This document shows positions 33,659 through 45,659 of a stretch of DNA of 64,000 bases, one piece after another. Under the pieces are notes generated by a model, which saw only the letters and a list, made by a program, of their open reading frames with translations, ran no database searches and was not told the DNA's origin. Position 1 is the first letter of the stretch. Each line of letters begins with the position of its first letter. Origin of the DNA: Rusavskia elegans (taxonomy: Eukaryota; Ascomycota; Lecanoromycetes; Teloschistales; Teloschistaceae); NCBI GenBank assembly GCA_011316305.1, contig SAUG01000072.1, forward strand, positions 413,808 through 477,807, given 5' to 3'. A program made the position numbers and the translations under genes.

Positions 33659-35667
33659 ATGGCGTCTGCTGCTCCAAACAGCACTGTACGCCCACCACTA
33701 ACCAAAAGTGCTACTGCTGAGTCCTTGGTAAGCTTACCATGTGTCTCCTATCATTTGTCCAGCATCCTTCGATTATGTACTGACCTAAATAGCCACCAAG
33801 CCTACTCTCCGCCAGACGTCGTGTTCCTACACCTTCTATGTCTTTCAATTCACTCAATTCCCTCAATCCCTTCCAAGCTCCTAGAAGCAACGTCAGTAGC
33901 CCAGGCTCGCTCTACCTGAGCCCCCCAATATCCACTCCACCTTGCATGAGCCCCCCACCACGACTGGTGGCCGAAGATTACCTTAATTCGTCAGGGGGAA
34001 AGAAGAAGCACTCCAGTCGATCGGGAGCTGTGTCGAAAGGTTCACCGCTGGTCTTACAAGGTTTACCATTGCACCGACCCGCTACTCCCGAATCTGATGA
34101 AAGACCTCATTCCCCCAACGCAGCAAGCAAAGACGAGGTGGACGTTATCGCAAGCGCATCAAACGTCAAAGCCACGCTCTACAAAGTCCATGATCAGACG
34201 CAGCAGCAGCGCTGGCTACCCAGTCCATTCACTTCAACGACAAACACCCAGAACCCACTCAAGGAGGTCGAGCGGCCATCCATGCGTTTCCCAAGAGAGA
34301 TCAACGAATCACCCGCCGTCGTCTCCTTGAAGCGGCTGAGCGAGTTCGTAGAGGACACGACAGCCAACCTATCCTCGGAAACGGACGAGGTATCCCAGCC
34401 ATCGCTGGGTGTACTGGGATCTTTGTTCAGAAAGAGTGACATGGACCCACCGGATCCAAAGCGATCGGTTGACGACCAGACATCGACTACCCCATGGTCC
34501 GGCATAAGGAGACGGAGCACCGCACCTCTTGGTCGAGATAAGCGACAATCGAGGAAGAACGAGACTTCACCGGCCATTCTTGGGCTCGAGATCCCAGCTA
34601 CCATTACTTTGAGAAAAGCAACTGGCTTGTTCCAGATCGGACCCGATCCAGCCTCAGACGATCCTGCTCTTACAGATCAGCTCAACCGCACCAGGGAGGG
34701 GTCGATAACCTCACCAACCATGTGTACTTTGGTGGATTTCGATTCGCGATCACTCAGTAATCCAGATAACGATCATCAGCAAAAAGATTCGAATGATACA
34801 GCGAATGGCTCCGGACTTTTCGTGTCAAACCTTTCGTCAAAAAGATTTATGACTTCCGACAGTCGGCGACAAAGCTTAGCCGAGACAGCTATTACCGTCA
34901 GCAACATTTTCCCTTCGCGAGCCATCCTAGCATCTCCGGTCAGCGGTCCCTCGTCTATCAACGAAGCAGAGCGCCGATTCAGCGTAACGCACATCAAGTC
35001 TCGGAAAAGTCTGCACCAGGTCATCTGGCGTGAAGATGATACCTCTAGCAGCAGTGAGACGTCCTCAAAGTCCTCAAGCCTGACGCGGCCAGCCTCAATC
35101 AAGTTACCGGATACGTCCGAGAACAGCCCAGAGAGAATATCGCCCGCAAGCAGTAAACCGAATCCACGGCACAGCTCCAGTCCCACCCTTTCTGAGCCGG
35201 GAGCACTCACGCCTGACGGACCTGTTACCACCGAGAAGCTTGCAACATTCAATGCGGCAGAAAGGCAACCGAAGGGTCAGATGCTTCAGTGGTCATGGGC
35301 GGTCGCTGAGGATGCGCCGTACGATCCAACGGATAGCAGTGAAGCGGCAAAGTCATTGCATTGTACCCTCGACAGGCACGATGAAGCCAAGGATCATGCA
35401 CCATTTGGGACAATGCCGGCCATCCCGCGTCTATCCGTTCCGGTTGATGAAGGATCTCCTGCTCCAGGCCTTTCACTTGGGATCTCGAGAAGAGGATCCT
35501 TTGCCGTAGATACAAAATCACTCGCTAGCACATCGCGGGAACGAGAGGCTGGAAACAGGCGATCGATCAGTATAACACCGCTTATGCTCCCGAGGCTTGG
35601 AGATGGTGACGCAAATAACAGTCACGACAATAGACAGGCAATCCGAAGATGCAGTCGGGTAGAGTGA
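33659..35667 (+). CDS. Ser-rich protein of unknown function
   Basis: Exon 1 (33659-33727) encodes MASAAPNSTVRPPLTK and joins exon 2 (33793-35667) in phase 0 through a 65-nt intron with donor GTAAGC and a CTGACC branch-like site. The total is about 647 residues. The product is rich in Ser, Pro and Arg, with many RRxS and SP-type candidate phosphosites and little predicted order. A short block, GQMLQWSWAVAEDAPYDPT, is less biased and could be an interaction motif. No domain is recognised. The length of the open frame and the clean intron support it as real. Confidence 0.65.
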
Positions 35668-36115
35668 AAGACATGGGGATGTCGATAGCTCGCATAGCAG
35701 ACATGCACTGTAACTGACGAGGCAGACGTCTGATTTTGAACCATATGAGATGATGGAAGTTCCAGGAAAGTGTTGTGAACGAATTCACTTGCACCTGGAT
35801 GTTACCCTGCTTACCTTATGGAGGACTGGTAGATTGAGTATGCGCTAAATATGTGCTAGACTGAATTGAATCGAGTTGCAGGACGGCGGGCAGTGCCGCG
35901 TCCCACAAGTTCTGCCTGACTCTCGGGAGTACACCACGGCGTTGTTTGGTTGTCGCTTTAAGTGTTCAGGTTTCTGATCATTTACCACGATGCTCCCCAT
36001 TACACGAGTGCACGTTATATCTTGCATCTTCCTTGCGAGGTAGCCTCGGACCTCGACACTGGAACACAACTGACACTTTCGTTGCTGCAAGTGGGCAGCC
36101 TCACATCAAGCGGAC
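35668..36115. other. Intergenic region
   Basis: About 450 nt between two plus-strand genes. Short frames only. Confidence 0.4.
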
Positions 36116-37344
36116 ATGGCTCCGGATCTCAACGCCGTTGCGCGCTCGCCTCGTGCAAGTCGTAATGCACCAATCTCAGTATCAAACCGAAGTTCCATGT
36201 CCATGGCTCCTCCGCCAAATCCTTCCTCTCCGTCCAGCGCCAATTTCTTCCCGTCAAGGGAGCCACCAAGCGTTACGGCTCCAAGCAGCAACCCGATGGC
36301 GGCGGACAATTCAGGCGTCGGTAGAGGCCCTGGTCAGTAGCATATTCATGCCGTTATCTGGCCTGTTTCTCTAACTTATCCCAGGCCCTATTCGCCACCC
36401 GCAGCCACTGACAGCTGCCGACCTACACATGCAACTCGAGAAAGAGCAAGAAGCTGTTGTGAGTAATGCCTGGGCCTGGGATCGACATATGTCCTAGTCT
36501 GTTAATGCTCATTGAGGTCAATCGCCTCACACGCGAACTCTCCGCGCTGCGTCAACAAACCGCTTCAGTCGCATCCACCACTTCCTCGACCTCTACTGGG
36601 ATCGCCGACTCTACCGACGTTAATGCCAATCACTTGATGTCCGGGCCAAGCCATCCTACACCGTCACGACGACACCGTTCGTCGTCAAGTCTAAGCACGC
36701 GGAGTATGAACACTACAGCCACAACCACCAGCGGGTATACAGGTCTCAGTGGGAGCACAGTCGGCACAACTGCCGGAGTAGCTGGGAGCGCCGTATCCGG
36801 AATCGCGCCAGCCAGAGATTCTCATGGCCTTCATCACGCACATGCCCACTCAATGAGTCGACAAAACTCTACCGCCTCCTCACGACGCTCGCAGGCGTCT
36901 TCACCCTCGATATCCTCTTCACTATTGCAGGGCGATCACTTCCCCAACCTCGTTCCCCTCCGCCATCCGAGCTCTTCCCAACCGCATCCGCCATCGGTGC
37001 TTCAGCAAACACTGAGTCCGGCGGCGAGCGTTCGATCTTCGTACGTGCCTTCGAGCGCGGCTACGGCCAGATACGAAGAGACCGCTCATCACCGCTCGGA
37101 AATGGAGAACGTCAAGCGGGAGAACGAAATGCTGCGCCGTCGCGTCCTTGAGCTCGAGAGGAGCTTGCGTAGCCGTCGAGCATCGTCAACCAGCCATGCC
37201 CCGAGCGATTCGGAAAGCACAAGCGCTCGACGTCAGGCCACGGCTGGTGGAAACCAAAGCGAATCCTTGGACTTTGACGAAGATGCCGTTCACGTTGGAG
37301 TAGGGGAGAGCGCAGGAAGCGTGGGCGTTGGTGGAGGACAGTAG
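36116..37344 (+). CDS. Ser-rich coiled-coil protein, conserved in fungi
   Basis: Three exons (36116-36332, 36385-36458, 36517-37344) encode about 372 residues. The short middle exon gives the most conserved-looking part, PLTAADLHMQLEKEQEAV, continuing into VNRLTRELSALRQQTASVAS. This is a helix with heptad-like spacing. The middle is Ser/Thr/His-rich and disordered. A second coiled-coil segment (MENVKRENEMLRRRVLELERS) lies near residue 310, before a Gly/acidic tail. Similar proteins occur widely in Pezizomycotina, as far as I recall, without assigned function. The two introns have strong donors (GTCAGT, GTGAGT) and keep the frame. Confidence 0.75.
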
Positions 37345-38406
37345 CACTGGGATATTGATGCTCGGCGTTTGGAGCAGCCGTACATTGATGTCTGAGCAAT
37401 GGCTGAAACGATGTCCCACATCGAGGCAACGACTTCTGTACGCCCGGGCGGGGTAAGGCGTTTGTGTGACCAGAGCTTTGGAAGGAGCCGGACGAACGTG
37501 ATGGTGCTGGTAGAAACGGCGCAATTGAACTGGATTGGATTCTCTTCCCATGTACTAGGAGGGAATATCGCTTAGTGGAAGGACACGCTTTTAAGGCTGG
37601 CTTGTGCGTGGCCAGTCTTGATGGTACTACGGTAGTTAGAGGATCAGGCCTTTATATCGAGCATCTTGAGGTGGATGGCTCGCCGTGTCAAAATTCAACC
37701 GCATTGTGGGCCACAGAGCAATTACCAGACACGTCCCTAAGAACCAAGTACCGTGACATGTCACTGCTCAATTGCTCATTGGATACACCGCCTAAGGTTT
37801 CAACGGCAGTCAGCGCAGCAACACCTAAGCCATCGTCTTATCGAAATCCTACCTCGAAGTACCCGTATTATCTGGCCAATAAGATACCATCCTTATAACC
37901 GGATAGGGTGTCTGACTCTTTTGTCAAAAGCATGTTTTATAGGCGAGTGAATTATAAAACACCGCAAAATAGTCCCTGCATTTGCATGAGATGGCTAAAA
38001 AATCCATGTCTTTAGTAGTGACGTCTCTTAAAAGCTAAACAATACGGTACCGACTGTTGTATTATGCATCCCAAATCACGAGCACATTACAAAGCGTCAG
38101 TCCTGCTTATTATAGTGAGGTGTCTCTTTTACACGGCGTGAACCGCGTGATTTCATTTTTGGCTTGGCCCTATCATTGTACGCTAAGATATCTGCCCGCT
38201 TATCTATTGGCCACAAGGTGCTGTCGCATATGTCCGATATATCCGGCGGACTCAAGGTGTCTACAATCCTGGCCAGGGCAAAGATCCCTGAGTTTATTGG
38301 TCCGTGAGGTTTCACTGCAGCGCCGTGGCTTGACTGTGCTCGAGCGTTTTTCCCATCGCATCGACAACAATGATAGATCTACAGTTGCTGGTTTACGGTC
38401 GCCAGC
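37345..38406. other. Intergenic, upstream of the GH3-GNAT gene
   Basis: About 1.06 kb. Open frames here lack an ATG or any domain. It should contain the promoter of the GH3-GNAT gene. Confidence 0.4.
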
Positions 38407-41392
38407 ATGAGCAATACGCTGACACCCAGCAGTTCGCTGACGCCCGTCAGCATGGAGTCCCCTGTATGGGACGACATGGACCGGTGGGAGATCTAACATC
38501 AAGCTAGGGATATCATCCAATGCTGATTGAAGCGGCAGGGCCATGGGCCAGATGTTCATCATGGGCTTCGAGGGCACCGAAGTAACGCCGCAGATCACGA
38601 ATCTGATAGAAAAGCATCACCTGGGCACCATCTTACTGACGGCTAAGAATCTCAAAAGTCTGGGATAGCAAAACCCCCCTCTTTTCAATCCAATCGCATT
38701 TACTCATTCCCTTCTACAGCCGCTGAACAAACCACCAAATTGATCTTGGACCTCCAGACTATCGCCCATGATGCCGGCCACCCAGTGCCGCTGGCCATCG
38801 GCCTCGACCAGGAGAACGGCGGTGTCAACAGTCTCTTCGACGAAACGTACATCCGACAATTCCCCAGCGCCATGGGTGTCGCCGCTACCGGTTCCACCGA
38901 GATGGCCTACGATATCGCCAAAGCCACCGGCCAAGAACTCGGCGCTGTCGGCATCAATTGGATCATGGGACCTTGTCTTGATGTACTAACCAATGTTAAG
39001 AACCAGCCGCTTGGGGTACGGAGTATGGGCGATGACCCCGAAGAAGTCTCCAAGTTCGGCGTCGCTTTCATGAAAGGCTACAACGATGCTGGGCTTGCGA
39101 CCTGTGGCAAGCATTTTCCATCCTATGGTAATCTCGAATTTCTTTCATCCTCGCTGGACGTGCCCGTCATTACCGACTCTCTGGAGCAGCTTAGTCTGAG
39201 CGCCCTCGTGCCGTTTCGCAATGCCATTTCGCACGGTGTAAACGGCATGATGGTAGGTGGGTGTGCCATGTCTTCTGCCGGTGTTAACGTGATGCATGCC
39301 TGTCTATCGGAGCAGGTTGTCGATAGGCTCTTGCGGGATGACCTTGGTTTCCAAGGGGTGGTCATGTCTGAATGCCTTGAGATGGAAGCTTTGAGTCAGA
39401 ACATCGGCGTAGGCGGAGGGACCGTCATGGCTGTCAATGCTGGCTGTGATCTGGTGTTGCTCTGTCGGTTGTTCTCTGTCCAGCAAGAAGCCATCAAGTA
39501 TCTCAAACTTGGCTATGAGGATGGTGCCATCTCTCAAAATCGCATCCGCCAGTCTCTCAAAAGGGTACTGGATCTCAAGGCAACTTGTACGAATTGGGAA
39601 AAGGCCTTGAACCCTCCAGGCATATCAAGTCTGTCTACTTTACGACCATCACATACGAAGCTTTCTGCAGATGCATACAACGCATCAATAACCGTCGTCC
39701 GAGACAAAGAGAGGCTATTACCGCTGTCTAACATACTGGACTCCGACGAAGAAATACTTTTGCTGACACCGTTAGTCAAGCCTTTGCCAGCGTCAGCTTT
39801 GTCAAAGGGGTTGGCGCTGGCATCATTCATGGGGTCAACCACGCCCTGGGGTAAAGGCGTATCACTAATGAGTGGTGAGAATGTTTTCCGAGAATTGGGA
39901 AGATCACTGGCCCGAAAACGGAGAGGCCGCGTGCTTCACACTTCGTACACGGCCCATGGCGTACGTCCCTCGCATGAAAAACTCATCAACCGATCAAGCG
40001 CCATCATCATAGTCACTGCAGATGCCAACCGGAACCTATATCAGAACGGCTTCACCAAGCACGCGGCGATGATTTGCAAGTCTCAAGCCATGCAAGGAGC
40101 GGAACGACAGGAGAAGCCAATGGTGGTGGTGTCAGTCAGCTCACCCTACGACTTCGCGCTGGACACTACCATCGGGACCTATATTTGCACCTACGACTTC
40201 ACGGAGACCGCGTTACAAACGCTTGTCGAGGTACTTATTGGGGATCTTGCACCAACTGGAGGCCTGCCAGGCACCCTCAGTCAAAACCAGAGCCACCAGC
40301 ACACCAAGCAGCACTGGCTCGTGGAGGCTTTTGACGAAGACCGTGACACCAAGGCGCTTGACGATTTGCTCCAGACGATCGAACAGGAGGGGCCGGTCAA
40401 CCAACGATCGGAGCTTTTCGGCTGTTCATCCTCGACGTTCCTGTTGCACAATCGTGGGATCGACGAGGCGCATTTTGTCGTGCGAAACAGCAGCACGGGG
40501 TCCCTGCTCGGCTTCTGTTGTACCTACTTCTTCAAGTCGACGGCGACTGGCGTGATTGGGGCCATCCTGGTGGACCCCGATCGGAGGAAGCTCTCCATTG
40601 GGCATTCTCTGCATTCCCGATCGATTCGGAACCTGCTCCATCAAGGGAGCGTGAAGCGGTTCCAACTCGGCTCGAAGTTACCGGGCGTGTTCTTGGGGAT
40701 ACCGACGAACAACAACGTGGAGCGCAAGCGGCTGAGGAGGTGGTTTGGCAGCATGGGGTGGAATGCGGCATTGTCGCGGCCGGTGAGCAGCATGATCCTG
40801 AAAGATCTTTCGACGTGGAGCGCGCCGGAGAAGGTCAGTCGAAGCATGAAGCACGCCAAGGTGGAATTCGAACTGGTGCATGGACGGCAGTACGCCGAGT
40901 CCATCATGGAGCATGTCAAGACGAGTTCGAGGCAAGGGGTGATGGAGGTGTATCAACTCGCGTTGGCGGACCAGAGTTCATGCGGAGTGATCCGAGCGAA
41001 GAAGCCCCAGGATGGAAGGGTGCTCGGGACGGTGGTGCTGTGTAGCCCAGGGGCCAGCTGGGCGGAGGCGCTGCCGGCACTGAAAGACACGAACAACATC
41101 ACGTGGGCCATCTCGAGCCCAGTCATCTCACCTAGCGCGGGCGAGTATTCGACTCTACTGCAGGGCCTGATCTTACTGGGGATCCGACAAGTCAAAGAGC
41201 AACAAGCGGATGCGGTGCTCTTGGATTGTGTAAGTGGACTGCGTGGACGGAAGCTGGAAGAAGTAAGCGCTAATGCTGGAGCAGGTGGACAGCGATGGGG
41301 AATTCGCTGGCCTCTCTGCGATGGGCTTCACGGTGCTTCACAACTTCGAAGAAGTGTCGTGCGACGCGGACAGCATGTCTGTTCCTGCATGA
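38407..41392 (+). CDS. ngs1: GH3-like / GNAT fusion protein, Ngs1-like GlcNAc sensor
   Basis: Four exons (38407-38483, 38539-38657, 38720-41229, 41285-41392), all in frame, give 937 residues. Residues about 28-560 form a glycoside hydrolase family 3 domain (GQMFIMGFEGTEV, then LAIGLDQENGGVN). Two GNAT-type acetyltransferase segments follow: near 640-760, with VDPDRRKLSIGHSLHSRSIR, and near 790-935, ending VDSDGEFAGLSAMGFTVLHN. This architecture is that of Candida Ngs1, reported as a nuclear GlcNAc sensor and histone acetyltransferase, and of the Trichoderma cluster protein. The GH3 part appears catalytically altered: KHFPSYGN replaces the KHFPGHG type motif, and SECLEM stands where S-D-D-L-x-M normally carries the Asp nucleophile. 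It neighbours the regulator, kinase and transporter genes. The symbol is by homology. Confidence 0.88.
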
Positions 41393-42987
41393 AGGAACCA
41401 TGGTCTACTCCGTACGGATCTCCGGTACACATGGTTCGGGGAGCCACGACTGATTACCGAGGCAGTGAGTCGTCCGGGTGTTTTGTACGTCTGTACAGTA
41501 ACGTCTGAGGTTTGTTTGATCGGCGAGGGGCGATGAAGCAGGAGTGGGATGATCCAAGGGATCGGAGAGTAAGCGAAAGCAATGCAGGACAATATTGGGA
41601 GACGAGTAATGGAAAGAGTAATGGATCATCACGGCCACGCGAGCAACCGGGATTAATTTCTGGGGCTGGTGGATGGGGGCTGCGGCGTAATCCAGGTCCG
41701 GGATGATTCAACGGCCAGTCGTATCTGTCGGAAGGAGCGTGGGTGCAGCTGAAACACATGACGCAGTGACGATCAGCGGCGAAGGAGTGAACGGAACGTG
41801 CTTGAGGTCCCCTTTCATCTTGTCCACATGATGATGATCGTCCGCCCTGCATGCCGTACCTCGTACCTGCACTGCGCGGAGGGTTTCCATCACGGGGCGG
41901 CGTCGAAAGTTCGACCCACTATCCGTATGTTCTGCTTGAGCCGAAACGCCACCACAGGCAGCGGTGCTAACGGGGTGTTGATGAACCACCTCCCAGCTCG
42001 ATCGGTCGATGAGAAACACGAGCTGTAAGACTGACGGGTGCGATGATGGACGAGAATCAGCCTGCCAGGCTCCATGGGATGGAAGATTCCGTGCTGTTGT
42101 CAATAATAATGTCAGATTTAAGGTACGGCCAGCAGGTCGATCACTAAGCTTCTAGCCTTCTAGGGGGGTAGCGCCCATCGGCGGCGTCAGCGGGCATCAT
42201 TTTGACGCCGGCGGGGCAGAAGAATAGAAGAATGACCCTGCCTTACAATCTTTCACTTTGCCATGTGGCTTGCTGAATCCTGATTCCTCCCCACCGATTC
42301 GCCCGTCGCTTGTCTCGACGGAACTTTCCATCTGGATTCTACTCTCTGGGGGTCCAGTAAAGCAATAATACGAACTCTCTACTTGTCTGTTTGTCCCACC
42401 TTTCAATTGGACCCCCATCGACAATCCCCACCCCTCGTCTCGAACTTCACCTCTCTGCTGCAGCCAAACCCTCGTCTTGTTCCACCATCATCAACCCTAC
42501 ATGCCTCCTACAGGGCTACACGTCTAGACCCCTCCTATCCCTTCCCCTTCGAGGCCCTCGAACCGACCCCGTGTGGCTATTATTGCCACTCAAATCACCC
42601 TCCGACTACCTCCTGCGCCAAGTTTCGAGAAGCCCGTCCTGTACCGCGCTGCCTTGCCTCTCCTCATCCGCCAGATCATCACGACTAACTTTCCAAACCT
42701 GCTCCGGACTTCGCTACCAGACAAGCGCCCTGAAGCCCCCATTGGATCTCCGCCATGAATCTGCCTTCAACCTCACACAAACTCGCCATCAGCTGAGCTT
42801 TGAGTTCTGACGCCCAGACCACTACCTTGGATGCTGACCGAACTGCATCGTCGTCTCAGGCAGTCAGTCATCAATTGACGCTTAGGCTCTCTTCCCCGTC
42901 GCCCGTGGCTATAATACTCGAATCCTTCTCATCTGGACTCCACCTACTCCACCGTGATCCATTCCGCCGTGTGGAGATCCGTACAAG
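41393..42987. other. Long upstream region of the Ndt80-like gene
   Basis: About 1.6 kb between two plus-strand genes. The last 600 nt are strongly C/T-rich, as in fungal promoters and long leaders. No gene is supported. Confidence 0.45.
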
Positions 42988-44603
42988 ATGGACAGCTTCG
43001 AAGGCATGGGCATGCCTTCCTATCTCGGCAGCTCCATGCCTATGGGCACGATCGATGCAGACTCCTACCCTGCTGTTCTGCCCCCATTGGATATACAGCA
43101 TGGCCTGACTCCGACCTACGATACTAATGACTTTGGCATGTGAGTAAACACCACAAACGTTGCGTGCAGTCAAGCTCATGATCATATATTTGTAGCACTG
43201 ACGATCTGTCCTTCATGCAACCGCCCCTCCCGTTGGACAACTCACACTCATACTACGAAACTGCGTTCCCAGATACCGCTGCCCTGATGGAGAACTTTCC
43301 CCCAGATCAGGTCTCGCCCGGGGCTACCTCGATTGATCGAGACAACAAATTGCTCAGTTTCCAGCCTCCGTCCTACAACTTCACCCTTCTTGACATCTCC
43401 CTCAGACGGACTGGCATCTCCATAGCCGCTCAGCTGCATGGCATGTTCTTCATGGCCGAAACACAAGATCAAGGACCGACCGGTGTGTCGGCTTCCGCCA
43501 CAGAGCTCACATGCTATCGTCGGAACCTTTTCCAGATAACGGGCTCTATTACCTTGCCACGAGCCCTTCGCTACATCATGACCGATGCCGGAGAGCGTGT
43601 CCCTATAATAGGCCAAGAGCTGTACATATCAGCTAATGAATCAGTGGAAGGTCACCCTGTTAAGCTGATTTCGGTCCCCTGGAAGACCCCCATTTCGAAC
43701 ACCACCGTTACCCCTGACGATAAGACGGAAAAGGAACCGGCCGCGATCCCCCTCGACACAATGTCCAATCAGGAAATGGACGCCGACTTTGCAACATTTC
43801 CCATTGCGTGGAAACGCCTTCAATTCCGGATAGCGACCGCAAACAACGGTCGTCGCAAAGAGCTGCAGCAACATTTCGTGGTTCGACTGAAGGTTGTTGC
43901 GACGCTAGCTACAGGCGCTCGAGTGTCCATCTGCGAAGCGCGGTCCGGCGCTATCGTTGTTCGTGGCCGGAGTCCAAGGAACTTTCAGCAGAGAAAGGAT
44001 CTCCCTGTTGGCAGTGGCGGCGTCAATAACCGAAGAGCGGTACATCCACCAGCACCGCTCACTCGAAATTCCACGAGCGATCCCGGCCATTATGTCAAGA
44101 GCGAGAAGAGCCCAGACAGCGGCCATGCAACGCTGGACAATCAAGACCTCCAAACACCCTCTACGTTCAGCGGATGGGGTCGCAAACCCAAAACATCGAC
44201 CGTGCCGCCTCCAGCTTCCCACCAATGCGGTAGCGCTACATTCAGCTCCTCCACCAGTCCACCACATCCGAAAGCACTTACCCTCGGCGATTCGCCAGAG
44301 CGAGACATGGTTCCTCCACGGTTGGCAAAAGTCGCACGTACAACATCCGATCCCACTACCGCTCCCACGATGACGAATGCCGCCTTTCTATCTTCACAAA
44401 TCGACTCGGCCGATCTGCTGTACGAATACTTCCCCCTGGGGCTCGACGATTGGCAGCCTCCCGTCGACGCCGTCTATCGACCGCATGTCGTACATCATTT
44501 GGGACCCCAGAGCGGTGGGACGCCCAGCGACAGGCATGGACGGCCGAGTATGGGGGGAAGGAGCAAACGGTATTTCAGCGAAGACCAATCCAATGCTGTG
44601 TGA
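42988..44603 (+). CDS. ron1: Ndt80/PhoG-type transcription factor, RON1-like
   Basis: Exon 1 (42988-43139) and exon 2 (43196-44603) join in phase 2 and encode 519 residues. An Ndt80/PhoG DNA-binding domain covers about residues 105-310, including LLDISLRRTGISIAAQLHGM, TCYRRNLFQITGSI and the C-terminal HFVVRLKVVATLATGARV with AIVVRGRSPRNFQ. These immunoglobulin-like-fold proteins bind MSE-like sites. The Trichoderma homologue RON1 activates the GlcNAc catabolic cluster, and here the gene stands between the Ngs1-like and hexokinase genes, supporting the same role. The C-terminal part is Ser/Pro-rich. Other Ndt80 paralogues control development, so the specific assignment rests on the context. 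Confidence 0.88.
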
Positions 44604-45659
44604 CCAAGTTTATTTTCTCTCTCGTTTGAACAGGTTTGGCATAATGTGTTCGCGTGTATAAATAAGAGTCCCACCTTTTGCCTTCTGCACGGTTATCGTT
44701 TGGGAACGCATGACGATGTGGATGTGTACACGATTATTATGACGTTTGTTGGAACGGCGGCATTGATACCTTTTGGTCGTAATGGGAACCAACCTCATCT
44801 TTTTGGCGCTTCACGTTTGTTGTGCTGAAAAAGGGGGGAAGAATAATACTCATGATGAACGTTTATTTTCGTCTCCTTCGAGTTGCGCCGGTCATGGGAA
44901 TGTAAATGTAATAACTAGCAGAGATATACAATGACAAATAAATATACAAAATTTGATGATGATGATAGTTCCTGATCCATCCTAGAGTATAAAAGGAGAA
45001 AACAATTATTCTGTCATTCGTTTCTCGAAAACACCGAGATGAAATTCAAACGGCGGGTTCCGCGTACTCCGTCCGGAGGCAGGCGACCAAATAATCGAGA
45101 ATCTGGGAACCCGACCAAGCCCGAGAGGAACACAATATCGTTCCAGAAGAAAATCATCGAATTAGCTATGCATAAAGGATATAGACCGAAGAATAAAAAA
45201 AGGTTGGATGGACCGAAAAGCGAATAAGTATGTTGTGAATTGCCATCCCCCCCCGGCCCCCCGCTTTTTTCACCAAAGCCTGCAGAATGCATAACAAGAA
45301 TAACCGCCCATCGTGTTCGTCGTTAAAGAGCTGGGGGTGAAAAAAGGTGGATACGAACCACAATAACCACCCACCATGTGAGTCATCATATTGTTACTGA
45401 AAGGCGCGGACGGGGCGATTTGTCCCACGGTATGTACGTGCCTGCTTTCGGAATGTAGGGATGTCGTAGGCAACGATAGGTACCGCTCATAGTGACTGTT
45501 CGACCCCATTGTCGATTGGTTGATCTTGTAGGTGATGACGAGAAGAACTCGGTGCGAAAGTTGAACCGTGCAACCCATGGAGTTGCTCCCAATCGGTTGA
45601 GGCCTCCCGAGTGCGGGTCCACATGAATCCAATATCACGCCAGATCATTGACTGTCTGT
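44604..45659. other. Convergent intergenic region
   Basis: About 1.06 kb between the 3' ends of the regulator and kinase genes. A small GAT repeat lies near 44957. A 62-codon plus-strand frame at 45039-45227 is very basic but has no supporting evidence. Confidence 0.4.

Noticed and set aside
37575..37898. 107-codon plus-strand frame upstream of the GH3-GNAT gene
   Set aside because: No ATG at its start and no known motif; treated as promoter-region noise.
45039..45227. 62-codon very basic ORF with an ATG
   Set aside because: It sits in the convergent 3' region of two genes, and no homology or splice context supports it.
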